Of a stretch of DNA of 21,628 nt, positions 1 to 9,176 are shown in pieces. The notes under the pieces are model-generated. The model worked only from the letters and a program-made list of their open reading frames with translations, was not told where the DNA came from and ran no database searches. The translations under genes and the position numbers were made by a program. How positions within the stretch are numbered: the stretch's first letter is position 1; every line of letters begins with the position of its first letter. Origin of the DNA: Chara braunii (lineage: Eukaryota; Streptophyta; Charophyceae; Charales; Characeae); contig BFEA01000004.1 in assembly GCA_003427395.1 (NCBI GenBank), positions 8,343,102 to 8,364,729 of the forward strand, read 5' to 3'.

Positions 1-13
1 ACCCTAAACCCTC
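1..13 (+). repeat. Short telomere-type repeat (CCCTAAA)
   Basis: The window opens with just under two units of CCCTAAA, the C-rich strand of the Arabidopsis-type telomere repeat. Only about 12 bases are present, so this may be a window-edge remnant of a longer array, a short interstitial telomere repeat, or chance. It lies about 340 bp beyond the last LINE coding frame, on that element's 3' side. Confidence 0.35.
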
Positions 14-346
14 TTTTCTGTATGCACTGTTGATCGTTGTACCTCCATAGTAGGAAGTTAACTGACCGCTTGCCCAACCTTCCTCTCTCCTCTCAGACCT
101 GGTATCCGGGTCTGCCAGATGTAACCGTATTACCTAGAGAGAGACCCTCCCTTCACCTTTGTTACCTTATTTACTCGTCCTCAGACTTTTTCCCCCTCTT
201 TTCAAACCGTCTTTTCGTATCCTTCGGGCCGTGGCACTCCATACTGCCTTCTTATTCCATCACCTTATCTGACCTATTTCCCCCCTGTGCCTCATTTAGT
301 CAACTTCCTTGGGACTCTTGAAGCATAGAATCCAATCCCGTTGGGC
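14..346 (-). other. Presumed 3' untranslated part or flank of the LINE
   Basis: This stretch follows the TAG at 347-349 that ends the reverse transcriptase tail on the minus strand. No poly(A) tail (a poly-T run on the plus strand) or target-site duplication is visible, so the LINE 3' end cannot be placed and may lie before base 1. The minus frame after the TAG continues only briefly, with another TAG/TAA-type break and then a TGA near 267. No other gene is seen. Confidence 0.4.
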
Positions 347-2640
347 CTAGACCATGACTGGTACCTCCGACCTTGTCTGTTGACGAGGATTCCTTTCCGG
401 AATTGAATTATGCCAATCTTTCCACTGTATCCGGTCCTCACTCAATTCTGCAATCTTGCCCTTTAGCAGCCAGCTGTTATAGAACTTCGCCCTTTCCTTC
501 TTCCGTTGATCTTCGTCCTCTGACCAGTCTTGTTTGATCTTTCGCCATCTGCACAGGATTTCCGCTTGAATCATCATTTTGGTTTCCAGCCATACCTTCT
601 CCCTGTGGTTGACATGCCTTTCGATTGTCCTGCTGCATCTCTCCTTCCATATGACCCATAGGGTCACTTTCCTGATGAGTTCAAACCAGATTCTTTCCGT
701 CCTCCGAGCCTGGATAGGGATGTTAGTCAAGAGGAGTAGTTGGAGGGGTTGTATGGGGAAGGAAGATGTGAAAAGGGAATTCCAGAGTGCGGAGGCTCTC
801 TCCCAGTATTCCGTGACCTCCTTGCAGAGGACTAGACAGTGAACTACATCTTCAACAGCTCCCTCCGTGCAGACTGCACATAATTCTGAGCTGTCAGGAT
901 TTGTGGTCTTCCGTCTAGTGTGTAACCATTGGTTTACAGGTAGGGCAGCGTAAGCTATCAACCACTGCAAGCTTCTGATCTTGACCGGTCTAATTCGTTT
1001 GAATTTTTCCCAAGGAATTCTTTGGATCCTGTCAGCTTCTTGACCCACCAGTTTTTGCCACCTGTTTTTAATAATGGGGTCTGGGTTTTTTGTCTTCAAT
1101 GAGAGTCTGTACCCTAGTTTGACGGTGTAGTCTTGAANTGGGATTTTGGCCTTGAAGTTGCTGTTATTATTGGGTTTCCATGCCCACTCAGCGGGATCAA
1201 ATTCTAAGGATCGGAGTGCAGTGCCAGGTCTGAAAATTGATTTTGGCCACGTGCCTAGGACCCTAACTTTCCTCAGAAGGAAGGATTCCAGTGTGGAGGA
1301 TTCAACGTCATGGTTCAGGATGGAAGGCATGTCAGTGCTATTGTAGGAAATCGGGAAGGGTAGGAAGGATGCTCTGGTGGCAGAGCCTTGCTGTATATGG
1401 GAGAATTGGAAGGCTCTAGCGGGGTTAGAGTCTTGTATCATGAGGCCCAATTACCCTGGTCTCCACGGCTCATCTTTAATCAGGATGTCTTTCCACTCTT
1501 GTGGAATACGACTAATTATGTACTGGAGATTTGCTCCTCGTCTGTGGCATCCTTTCAATCTGGCGCTTGCTTCTTGTTCCGTTATCCATTCTTTCCTTTC
1601 CTCCTTCCATAGGTGGTCTATCTTCCAGATACCATTTTTGACCCAAGACAGCCATTTCTGCTCGAGGTAGATCGGATTGTCGGCCTCGTTTGTTACCCAT
1701 TCATTCCCAAAAAGTGGTTGCCTTAACACTTCGTCCTTGGATTTTGGTCTGTTGGTCTTGTTAGGAATAATTTTCCTCCATGAGCGGAGCAGGGCTGGCC
1801 AGTAAGGGGTGGGGGGACGATAATCTTCTGGTCTGCTATTCCTCGTCCGGTTCCTCCGTCCCGTCGTTATCAACCACTCTTTGTTCATTACCCAGAATAA
1901 CCCTGACATATCGTGTGGGGAGGAGGTGGGGGCCACCGATCTGATACTGTCTAAGGCCATTTTATTCCAGGCGCTGTCCGGGTGCATCAACAATTTGATG
2001 ATCCATTTGATCTGTAAGGCCTTGGTTTCCGTTCGTGGGTCAATAATGCCTAGGCCCCCGTTACGTGGTCTCCTTGTGACATAATGCCAGGCTATCTTGG
2101 AAATGCAATTGTCTCTGTTGGGTTCGCCTGTCCACAGGTAACATCTGGCTCTGCGATTCAGTTCTTTAACTGAGTTGTCGGGGACTGTCCAAATGGAAGC
2201 TATGTACCACATCATTGAGAAGATTGAGGTGTTGAGGACTAACGCTCGGCCAATCAGGGATGTAAAAGCGTTGCCCCATCTCCCCATTTTATTAATCTGA
2301 TTTGCCAACACGGCGGGGCCCATTTGTGGCGCCAGGCCATCTCTCGCCATTAGGATGCCTAGATAGCGAGTTGGGGATGCCTGTGTCTGCCATGTCATCG
2401 CCGCCTCCTCGCCTTGAAGTGAGAGGGGTTCTTCTTCGGAGAGCCACCAACCGATTGTCTTCCCCCAGTTGATTCTCATTTCTGATGCTAGTTTGAAGGC
2501 ATCCATTGCCTTGACTAAAGTTCTGAAGGAGGAGTCTGAGGCCCTGATCAGGACTGTCAGATCGTCCGCAAACATAATAGTTGTGGGGAAATCCATCTGG
2601 TGGGCTGAGCCTACATCAGTACTGGCCAGTCTCTGTATCG
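347..2640 (-). pseudogene. LINE ORF2, C-terminal part: RT5-7, thumb and zf-RVT zinc finger
   Basis: This is the second half of an L1-type retrotransposon polyprotein. Reading down the minus strand it opens with the catalytic RT motif FADD at 2561-2572, followed by the RT6-like NWGKTIGWW and the RT7-like YLGILMARDG. A thumb/connection region follows. The tail is a zf-RVT finger, C-x2-C-x9-H-x4-C, at 824-880, with the usual Trp-rich context (WQKLVG, LQWLIAYAALPVNQWLHTR). One in-frame TAA at 1451-1453 cuts the frame; both sides are in the same frame, so it is a point nonsense change rather than an indel. An N at 1138 does not disturb the frame. RT motifs 1-4 are missing from the 5' side: near 2640 the frame runs straight into endonuclease-linker sequence in a different frame. 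Family assignment is firm; activity is excluded by the breaks. Confidence 0.9.
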
Positions 2641-3289
2641 ATGGGTCTTTTCGCAGAAAGGAGGATTCCGCTGTACAGGGGGGAGGACGGATTGTTGGCT
2701 AGGTTAGTTTCAACAATTTTCAATGCGAATTCTAGTGCCTGCTTCCTCTGATTCCTTATCGAAGCCAATTTTTTGGAGACCTGCGCCACCGTGTCTGAGA
2801 GAGTGGAGTAACTTTTTTGAAACCACTCCCATCGGGGTTCAGTACTTAGACGCATAGATCGCAGACTCTCCCAGCAGCCGCACACTTCGCTTTGGAAGGA
2901 TTGACTTAACAGGAGAGAGTTATTTAGCTTGTGGAAGCTAGCTCCCCTCGTAACCATTTGGTCAAAAAACCAGCTCCGTGGGAGTATTTTCGCTTCCTTG
3001 ACTGACCCCATCAGAATTCTCGACACTAGAAAGTAGTCTATACGCGAGAAGGCTATATGATTAGCGTGGTTCTTCTTGATTAAAGTGAAGGTTCTTTTGT
3101 CTGGGTGAAGGGTCTTGAAGGGGTCTATCAGGTTGTGATCCAACATCATCTCCTGGATTGGTGTTGCTTCTGACCCATTTGGTGAGCTTGTGGAGCGAGA
3201 TATACGGTCAATTGTTGGGTCTATCGTTGCATTCCAGTCGCCCACTATTATGCACGGGGTCAAAGGGGGGATAAGTTGACTTATATTCC
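2641..3289 (-). pseudogene. LINE ORF2 fragment: C-terminal half of AP endonuclease plus linker
   Basis: This fragment has the GDWN motif (3231-3242, equivalent to GDFN in exonuclease-endonuclease-phosphatase enzymes) and SRIDYFLVS (3021-3047), the substrate-binding and catalytic signature of LINE endonucleases. About 20 residues later the family usually has Ser-Asp-His; here the matching spot reads Phe-Asp-Gln (2958-2963), so the catalytic histidine appears to be lost. A basic, coiled-coil-like linker follows (KLASIRNQRKQALEFALK). Upstream the same frame continues through LIPPLTP and stops being endonuclease-like at about 3289, the outer edge of an inverted repeat. The missing N-terminal half lies at 4430-4948, beyond a 1.1-kb segment of reverse transcriptase fragments. 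Downstream it joins the RT5 segment near 2640 out of frame. Confidence 0.85.
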
Positions 3290-3496
3290 TTTGCCAGGAT
3301 TAAAGCTAACTCCAGAAACAACACAATAGAGGGTTTAAGATCTCTCACAACCCCAGAAAGTGTAAGATCAGACAGCGAAGGAATGCTGAAAATAACCAAC
3401 AACTTCTATAAGGAGATATACCAATCGAGGACAGACCCTTTGATCCCCCCCAACGTTAGAGAAGCAAGGCAGAAAATGTTACAATATTTGGAACCA
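3289..3496 (+). repeat. Left arm of a 208-bp inverted repeat (extra pre-RT copy)
   Basis: Bases 3289-3496 are the reverse complement of 3620-3827 with no gaps and a single mismatch (3375 against 3741). The arm encodes, on the plus strand, part of the LINE pre-RT region (NSRNNTIEGLRSLTTPESV and onward), so it is an extra, inverted copy of coding sequence found in the right arm. With the 123-bp spacer it could form a very long hairpin. Confidence 0.9.
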
Positions 3497-3867
3497 GAAT
3501 TCTTTGGTTAGACCATCAATTCCTGGGGTCTTATTATTTTTCATCGAATGGATCGCTTGTAGGAGTCCTTCTGAGGTGATTGGTCTATCAAGAGCTTCGG
3601 CCTGTTTTGCTGATATGGTTGGTTCCAAATATTGTAACATTTTCTGCCTTGCTTCTCTAACGTTGGGGGGGATCAAAGGGTCTGTCCTCGATTGGTATAT
3701 CTCCTTATAGAAGTTGTTGGTTATTTTCAGCATTCCTTCGATGTCTGATCTTACACTTTCTGGGGTTGTGAGAGATCTTAAACCCTCTATTGTGTTGTTT
3801 CTGGAGTTAGCTTTAATCCTGGCAAAGAAGTGTTTCGTCATTGAGTCGCTAAGTGGAAATGATCTTC
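3497..3867 (-). pseudogene. LINE ORF2 fragment: linker to RT domain (pre-RT)
   Basis: On the minus strand this reads RRSFPLSDSMTKHFFARIK, then NNTIEGLRSLTTPESV, and ends with NNKTPGIDGLTKEFW, the typical TPG-DG-EF lead-in to motif 1 of non-LTR reverse transcriptases. The natural continuation (FYNDCWSKGGLG and the RT1 motif) is not downstream on this strand. It starts at about 3868 on the opposite strand, so the pre-RT block is flipped relative to the RT block. The part at 3620-3827 is the right arm of the inverted repeat. The frame hits a stop only after crossing into the left arm. Confidence 0.85.
3620..3827 (-). repeat. Right arm of the 208-bp inverted repeat
   Basis: This is the partner of 3289-3496. 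It is embedded in the complete pre-RT block, so it is the likelier original and the left arm the copy. The single mismatch implies a very recent duplication, a fold-back template switch, or an assembly artefact. Confidence 0.9.
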
Positions 3868-4445
3868 TCAATTTCTACAATGACTGCTGGTCCAAGGGAG
3901 GGTTGGGTAACTTACTCAGCAGCAGTGTGGTCACGCTGCTCTACAAAAAAGNTGGGTAACTTACTCAGCAGCAGTGTGGTCACGCTGCTCTACAAAAAAG
4001 GCGAGAAAGATGACATTAAGAACTATAGACCTATCTCATTGCTGACTCTCCCATACAAGATTTTGGCCAAGACTCTGTCCAATCGGATCATCAAAATCAC
4101 CAACAAATGTTTCCATATCGACCAAACAGGTTTCATTCCGGGTCGGTATATTCTGGATAATGTGATGACACTGAAAGAATCGGTAAGAAAAATCAAAGAA
4201 AGAAAGATAAACGTTGCCATCCTTTTCTTCGACTTCGAAAAAGCCTACGATCAGGTGAATTGGGACTTTATGGAAGCGAGCATGGAAAGGATGGGAGTAG
4301 GACCAAGCTTCAGGAAATGGGTTAGGATCCTATACAGGGACGCGGTAGGTTGCGTCCAAGTAAATGGACTCCTATCAGACTCCTATCCGAGTTCCCGCTC
4401 AGTCCGCTAAGGGGACCCACTGGCCCTTTCAATCTTTCTCTTTGT
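3868..4445 (+). pseudogene. LINE ORF2 fragment: reverse transcriptase motifs 1-4, inverted
   Basis: On the plus strand, opposite to the rest of the element, this encodes FYNDCWSKGGLG, then LLYKKGEKDDIKNYRPISLL (RT1), QTGFIPGRYILDN (RT2), FFDFEKAYDQVNWDFM (RT3, first catalytic Asp) and SVR-stop-GDPL (RT4). The TAA at 4408-4410 falls exactly where non-LTR reverse transcriptases have the near-invariant Gln of QGDP. Sequence resembling the RT4 continuation runs to about 4445, where it meets antisense endonuclease. A 48-bp duplication around an N at 3952 shifts the frame by one; collapsing it would keep the frame. The next motif, FADD, is on the minus strand at 2561-2572. Confidence 0.88.
3904..4000 (+). 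repeat. 48-bp exact direct repeat around a single N
   Basis: Bases 3904-3951 and 3953-4000 are identical, separated only by the N at 3952. The reverse transcriptase frame is kept only if one copy is removed. This is the expected trace of two contig ends that overlap but were joined with a placeholder N, so it is probably not biological. Confidence 0.85.
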
Positions 4446-4948
4446 AATGGAGGCAAGTAAATGTTGATGAGCAGAAAGTCGTCTTCTCCCCACTTCAGGT
4501 GTAAGAGACACCACCTCCCTTCCCGCTGATCAGTTCTTTTATCTAGAACTGTACCCGATTTATAAAAGCGGGATAACTTGGGAATCAGGATGGTTGTTCC
4601 CTTGGTACTGGAGTCAGGATCACTCGCCCATATTTCATCCCTCAGACCACCGAGTTTTCTGGCAATAAAGGAGCGAATTTTGTTATGGTCCGCTGAAAGA
4701 GTAAGATGAGTTTCCTGGAGCATCACTATGTCCGCTGCCTTTTTGTTTTTCTGTGACAGTCCTGACCATAGGTCGTTCCATTTTCCCTCTCTTTCCATTA
4801 TGTTCCCTAGCGCGTTGACATTCCAGCTCCTGAGGGTCAGACCTTGACTTCTCCAATTAATTTGGTTTCCCGTCTCATTCGCTCTTTTCCTAAGTTCTCC
4901 ATGGGTACTGTTTGGGTGGATTAGAGAGTTACCTGCTTTACAGAGGTT
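4430..4948 (-). pseudogene. LINE ORF2 fragment: N-terminal half of AP endonuclease
   Basis: The minus strand reads LTLRSWNVNALGN (the opening S-W-N motif), then DIVMLQETHL (the catalytic Glu motif), IWASDPDSSTKGTTILI, and LLINIYLPP (the conserved N-x-Y region). It is in the same frame as ORF1, with only the TAG at 4949-4951 between them. The first ATG of this frame, at 4798, lies after the SWN motif, so the domain cannot start at its own ATG and stay complete. Homology ends at 4430-4440, abutting antisense RT4; the domain resumes at 3289. It would nick target DNA to prime reverse transcription in an active element. Confidence 0.88.
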
Positions 4949-7783
4949 CTAGGTTGTGGGGGGGGAGGAGGTATCCTTCGTCGTATCCTCCATTGTGCCT
5001 ATTGGGGGGGTGGTCTGTCCACTGACCTCCCTGGGCCGGGTGTCAGCAACTCCCCCAGAAATCACTTTCTCTGAGCCTGTTCCCTCTGTCCCCTTAGACT
5101 CCATTTGGCCATTCTCTACATTGTCCAGGTCTTTCAGCTGATCCAACTTTTCTCTCTCATCATCCCCATCCCATGACTCGCCATCTGAAGCCTCACTCTT
5201 ATAGAAAGTTTTGCTGTCCACAGCATAAGCTCTCGCGTCCAGGTCTTCGTTTCCTTCCAGCTGGCCTGATTCTACGATGTATGCGAGTGTTGAGGCCATC
5301 AATTCCGCCGACACCCCAATACCTGCGAGGATGCTGTATGGGACTTCAGTCACTGTTCGCCAGGGTCTCCATAGCATTCCAGATCCTAGCTGCGTAGACA
5401 CTGGCATCTTAGCTATCAGGGGGGAGAAGGCTCTTGGGGAGTTCCTGCCTGAATCTCCCTTTCCATTGTGGCTGCTTCCTGCGCCCTCTTGAGTGCAGGA
5501 CTCGTCCCGGTCTGTCTCGATGTCAATCGTCTCAAACAGTCCGAGTGGGGTTTCTTGAGAAACTTGTCTTTTGAGGGACTTGACCACGTTCTCCCCTTCC
5601 ACAAAATGGGGAATATGGAACGCTATGTCAATTGCGATTTGCCACTCCTTCGCATTTGGCTCATATCTGGCTGCGATCAGAGGTCTGATGTTTCTCAGCG
5701 TCCTTCGGGCTGATTTGGCCGATTCCACCACCATTGGGGCTTTGCCATTAGCAATCTGTGCAATGGTTGTGAATTCAGGTGCATATTCCCTGTTCCACTT
5801 CTTCAGTTTTTCAGTTTGAGACAGCACCACTGCAGCTTCTTTTTCCAACAGGTCCCGTTCTGATTTCTCTTCCACCTCCATTTGATTGTTGCTGGCGTCC
5901 TTTCTTTTCTGATTTTTGCCTGTTTTTCTTGCCTTGGGACGCAGGTCCTGGAAGTTATCCTTGGTTGTGGGCATGGTCTTGTCTTTGTCTTCTATGCCTT
6001 GATCTCTTGCCCTCTTCTTTTCAGCGTATCTGAATGCTGCGTACTCTAAAAGTTCCTCCACTTTGGCTTCTTGAAGGATTGCGAATTGATTCGAAGAGCT
6101 GCTGTTTCCTGCGGTAGCATCCTTTTTGCCGTTCACCTGAGATCTCTCGGCATGTTTCAGGCATGCTACCCGGACATCAAATGCATGTTCCCTCTCCCTT
6201 TTTGCTTTTTCCACATACTGTCTGAGCCAAGATAAGGACCGCGTAGAGCGGTCCTCTTCCTCCGAGAAACCAGTATCTGGTTTGGCATTCTCCTTGTCTG
6301 CTTCATCGTCCGCCTGGTTGCCTGCAGAGTCAAGGTCCATTCCGTCCCCTGCTGGCCCAATTCCCATTGTGTTCATTCCCTTTGACTCTGTTGGTTCGTC
6401 AACTCTTCTTCTCTTCAATCCTGATTCTTTTTCTGCAGGTTTGCTCCCTTCCTGTAGTTGACGTTTGTTGTCCGCCTGAGTTTTGTCCCTTCTTTTGTAT
6501 GTTTGAATTTCAGCTTGTTTCAGTGCTTCTCTGAACGAGTTTGGTTCTTTGCTGAATTCCTATTCGATCTGTTCTCTTTTTATATCCAAATCCCACAGAA
6601 GGTCTTCTCTTGCCTTTTCTTCCCTGATCACCCTTGAGTCAGTAATGGGCACAGTGGTAAACTTCACTGGGTTACCTTTCACTTTCCCTGTTGCCTTCTT
6701 TTGCCATCTACTGTCTGTCGAGGGAAAAATGTCTGGCTTTTTGGAGGATGGTGTTTGGTCTGCGAAGTGCCAGACCCAGTCTAGTTCATCAAGGTTGTCA
6801 TAAAAAACCCAACCATCGTAAACTGAGTCTGCCACATACCAAATTCCCGGTGCATCTTCCACCTCAACCAGCATGTTGGGTAGAAGCTTTCTTTCCTTTG
6901 CTTGTTTGGGGTATTTGGGACAGTTGGGGTCTGCACCCAGGTGACCTCGTTCTCTGCAGCGAAAGCAGATTGGCGAGGTTCTTGTTGATATCCTTATCGC
7001 TGTCATGGATCCACAGTTGGGGTCTGCACCCATGTGGGGTAGAAGCTTTCTTTCGATCTGGAAGTTCCAGACCAGAGGGAAAACCGGGGGATCATCCGTT
7101 TGTACATCCAGTATCGCTGTCATGGATCCACAGTGAGGAGCCAGAAACTCCGGTGTGGGTAGGATCCATTTCAGGATTTTGTTTGCTGTTTACTGTTTCT
7201 CCAGTCTATCGACCAGCAGACCGTGGAATCCGGGATGGATGTTATCGAACTGTACCCAGTAGTTTTCTTTCAGCAACGTCTGTTTGTAAGAAACTGCGAG
7301 CCCCGGGGTTTGCCTTTGAGCTGAAAGTTTCTTCCATCTCGTTATTGTGCAGACTGAACCGTGACAATTCCTTGATTGCATTTCCGCAACAATCTTTGCA
7401 TGTTCCTCATTCACGAAGAGTACCATTATGTTATTCCGACCCAGATTCTGCAGTGAGAATGTTTCCCCTATCTGTTTGAATCTCGGTTCTTTCTTGATCG
7501 TATCAATTACCCATTTCCTCTTCTCAGTGGGTTGGAGATCTGCTCCGTGACGTGCGAAATTGAATACCACTCCGTGTTTTTCATGGAGGTCGTCAAGTTC
7601 TGCAATTTTTTCTTCGGGGTATCTCCATATCACCACTTCCTCTTCCTTCCTGTCAATCAACTGTTTCTCTGTAGTTTCGATGCCTTGGACTTTCGTCTTT
7701 TCAATTAGAAATTTTAGCGCTTCGTTATCGATCACGTTGACTCTTTGATCAGTGAGTGATCCGGGCGACTTCGGACCGTCCAT
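4949..7783 (-). pseudogene. LINE ORF1 (Gag-like: DUF4283-like region, CCHC zinc knuckle, charged C-terminal region)
   Basis: ORF1 proteins of plant L1 elements bind the element RNA in a ribonucleoprotein. The frame starts at the ATG at 7783. The first ~190 residues include LGRNNIMVLFVNEEHAKIV followed by ITRW, resembling the DUF4283 domain. A zinc knuckle at 6920-6967 reads C-x2-C-x4-H-x6-C; the last spacing is two longer than the usual x4. The remaining ~650 residues are charged and low-complexity (KKRARD, DDEREKLDQLKDLDNVENG). The whole 945-codon frame has no frameshift and only two internal stops, TAA at 7190-7192 and TAG at 6560-6562, before the closing TAG at 4949. A 117-bp in-frame insertion precedes the knuckle. 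No clear promoter is visible upstream. The DUF4283 call is by eye and moderate; the LINE context is firm. Confidence 0.82.
6872..7134 (-). repeat. Local shuffled duplications around the ORF1 zinc knuckle
   Basis: Three short segments each occur twice: 6872-6895 with 7031-7054 (one mismatch), 6920-6939 with 7013-7032, and 6995-7017 with 7112-7134. The last pair is spaced 117 bp, so 39 codons appear to have been inserted without changing the frame. In the protein this gives RKLLP-x-MGADPNC-like text before the knuckle and its pieces again within and after it. Confidence 0.75.
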
Positions 7784-7855
7784 CTTTATTGGATTCTGTT
7801 CTTCTGCGTTGTATCCGTAGGTACCCCCAGTTGTTCCTATTGGCTGTCAATTAGT
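7784..7855 (-). other. Possible LINE 5' leader
   Basis: This lies between the ORF1 start and the beginning of strongly G-rich plus-strand sequence. It probably includes the element's 5' untranslated end, but no target-site duplication or promoter motif allows a boundary to be set. Confidence 0.3.
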
Positions 7856-8539
7856 TCGTTCCAGCTGGGACGATTGGCGATGGGGGGGGGTGAGAGGGCG
7901 GGTAAGTAGGCGAGTGAGAAGTTTGACGGAAGGTTGAGTCCGACTAAGTGAGTCACAAGTGATGAAGATGCTGATAGGCAAGATATAGTAGTCAGGCGAT
8001 GGGTGTAATGTGGGCTGAAGCAGGTGGGGGGGTGTTGATTGGTATAGAGAAAAGGAAGCGTTATGGAACCGTGAATCAAAGGGGTAAGACTGATAATCAG
8101 ATGACTGGTGGGGGGGTACCGGGTGGATGGTTGTGGTTTTATGGAAAAAATTGGACAGCAATTCGCTTCCCCACTTGGGGATCGGCTTATCCAGCGGGGG
8201 TGAGAAAGGTGGTCGTTTGGATGCGTTGGGTGGACTGGGGGGGGGATAGAGAAAAGAAGCGAGTTTGTCCTTGGAAGTTGAGGTGGACTGGGATCAGGTG
8301 AGTGATCAAAGGGGTAAAGATCGCGTCTTGGTCAAGAAGGTTTGAGATTGTTGGAGAAAAGGGATCATATTGAGATTGGGCCGGGGAGAGTTGTAGGCGG
8401 TTAGGAATGAAGGTGAGTTGCGTTGGAGGCGAGTCGGAATCGGGGATGGCATGGAAGCGGGTGGGTTACGACTCCGATCAGGGATCGGGAGGGAGAGAGA
8501 TCAAATCGGATGCGACGCCGAATGGGATTCGAACGAGAC

Positions 8540-8593
8540 CGAGAGAGAGAGAAAAAAAAAAAAAAAAAAAGGGGGGGGGGGGGGGGGGGGGGG
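8540..8593 (+). repeat. (GA)n - A19 - G23 homopurine tract
   Basis: A short GA repeat runs into 19 A (8552-8570) and then 23 G (8571-8593). Homopolymers this long are prone to slippage and sequencing error, so exact lengths are unreliable. The G tract can form a quadruplex. Confidence 0.9.
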
Positions 8594-8594
8594 T

Positions 8595-9036
8595 CGGGAT
8601 GGGATCGAAATTGGGAGTAAGAGCGGGGGTAAGGTTAATGAGGTCAGGAACAGGGAGTGGGAATAAGAGGCGGGGAGAGGATCGTGATTGGATCGGAGGT
8701 GAAGTTGAGAACAGGATGGGTGATAGTAGTTGAAGCAGTTTTGAGGATGGGATCGTGAGTGGGTTGTGGCGGGATCGAGGCGGGGGTGGATCGCAAATGG
8801 AGTGAGGGAAGGGTTCAAGATTGGGGTGGAGAGAAGGGGTGGAGACAAGATCGGGTTCGGGATGAGGGCGAGAGCGGGAATGGGGTGTTATGCGGACAGA
8901 ACCGGGGTGGTAGGGGATCCGGGGTCAGGAGGGGGGAGGTAGGAACGGAGTGTTGTTGGCGTGAGGAATGAGTCGGGGTCGAAGTACGAGCGTGGACCGT
9001 GTCGAAGGGATGAACTATCGTTGGAGATGGTAGCGG
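8595..9036 (+). repeat. Large tandem duplication, copy 1
   Basis: The ~440-bp segment starting CGGGATGGGATCGAAATTGG and ending GAGATGGTAGCGG recurs at 9177-9651 in the same order with scattered substitutions. The copies are separated by about 140 bp of similar composition. Offset is 582 bp at the start and 615 bp at the end, the difference coming mainly from a 35-bp internal duplication in copy 2. Confidence 0.85.
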
Positions 9037-9176
9037 TGCTCGGGATTAGGCTGGGGTCGGAGTAGGACTGATATCGGGGTTGGGAGTGGAGCAGGGATGA
9101 AATCGGCGTCGGGGTGGGCAAAGGATCGTTGTCGGGTTGGGAATGAAACCGAAGAAAGGGGGGGAGGGGTCTGGTT

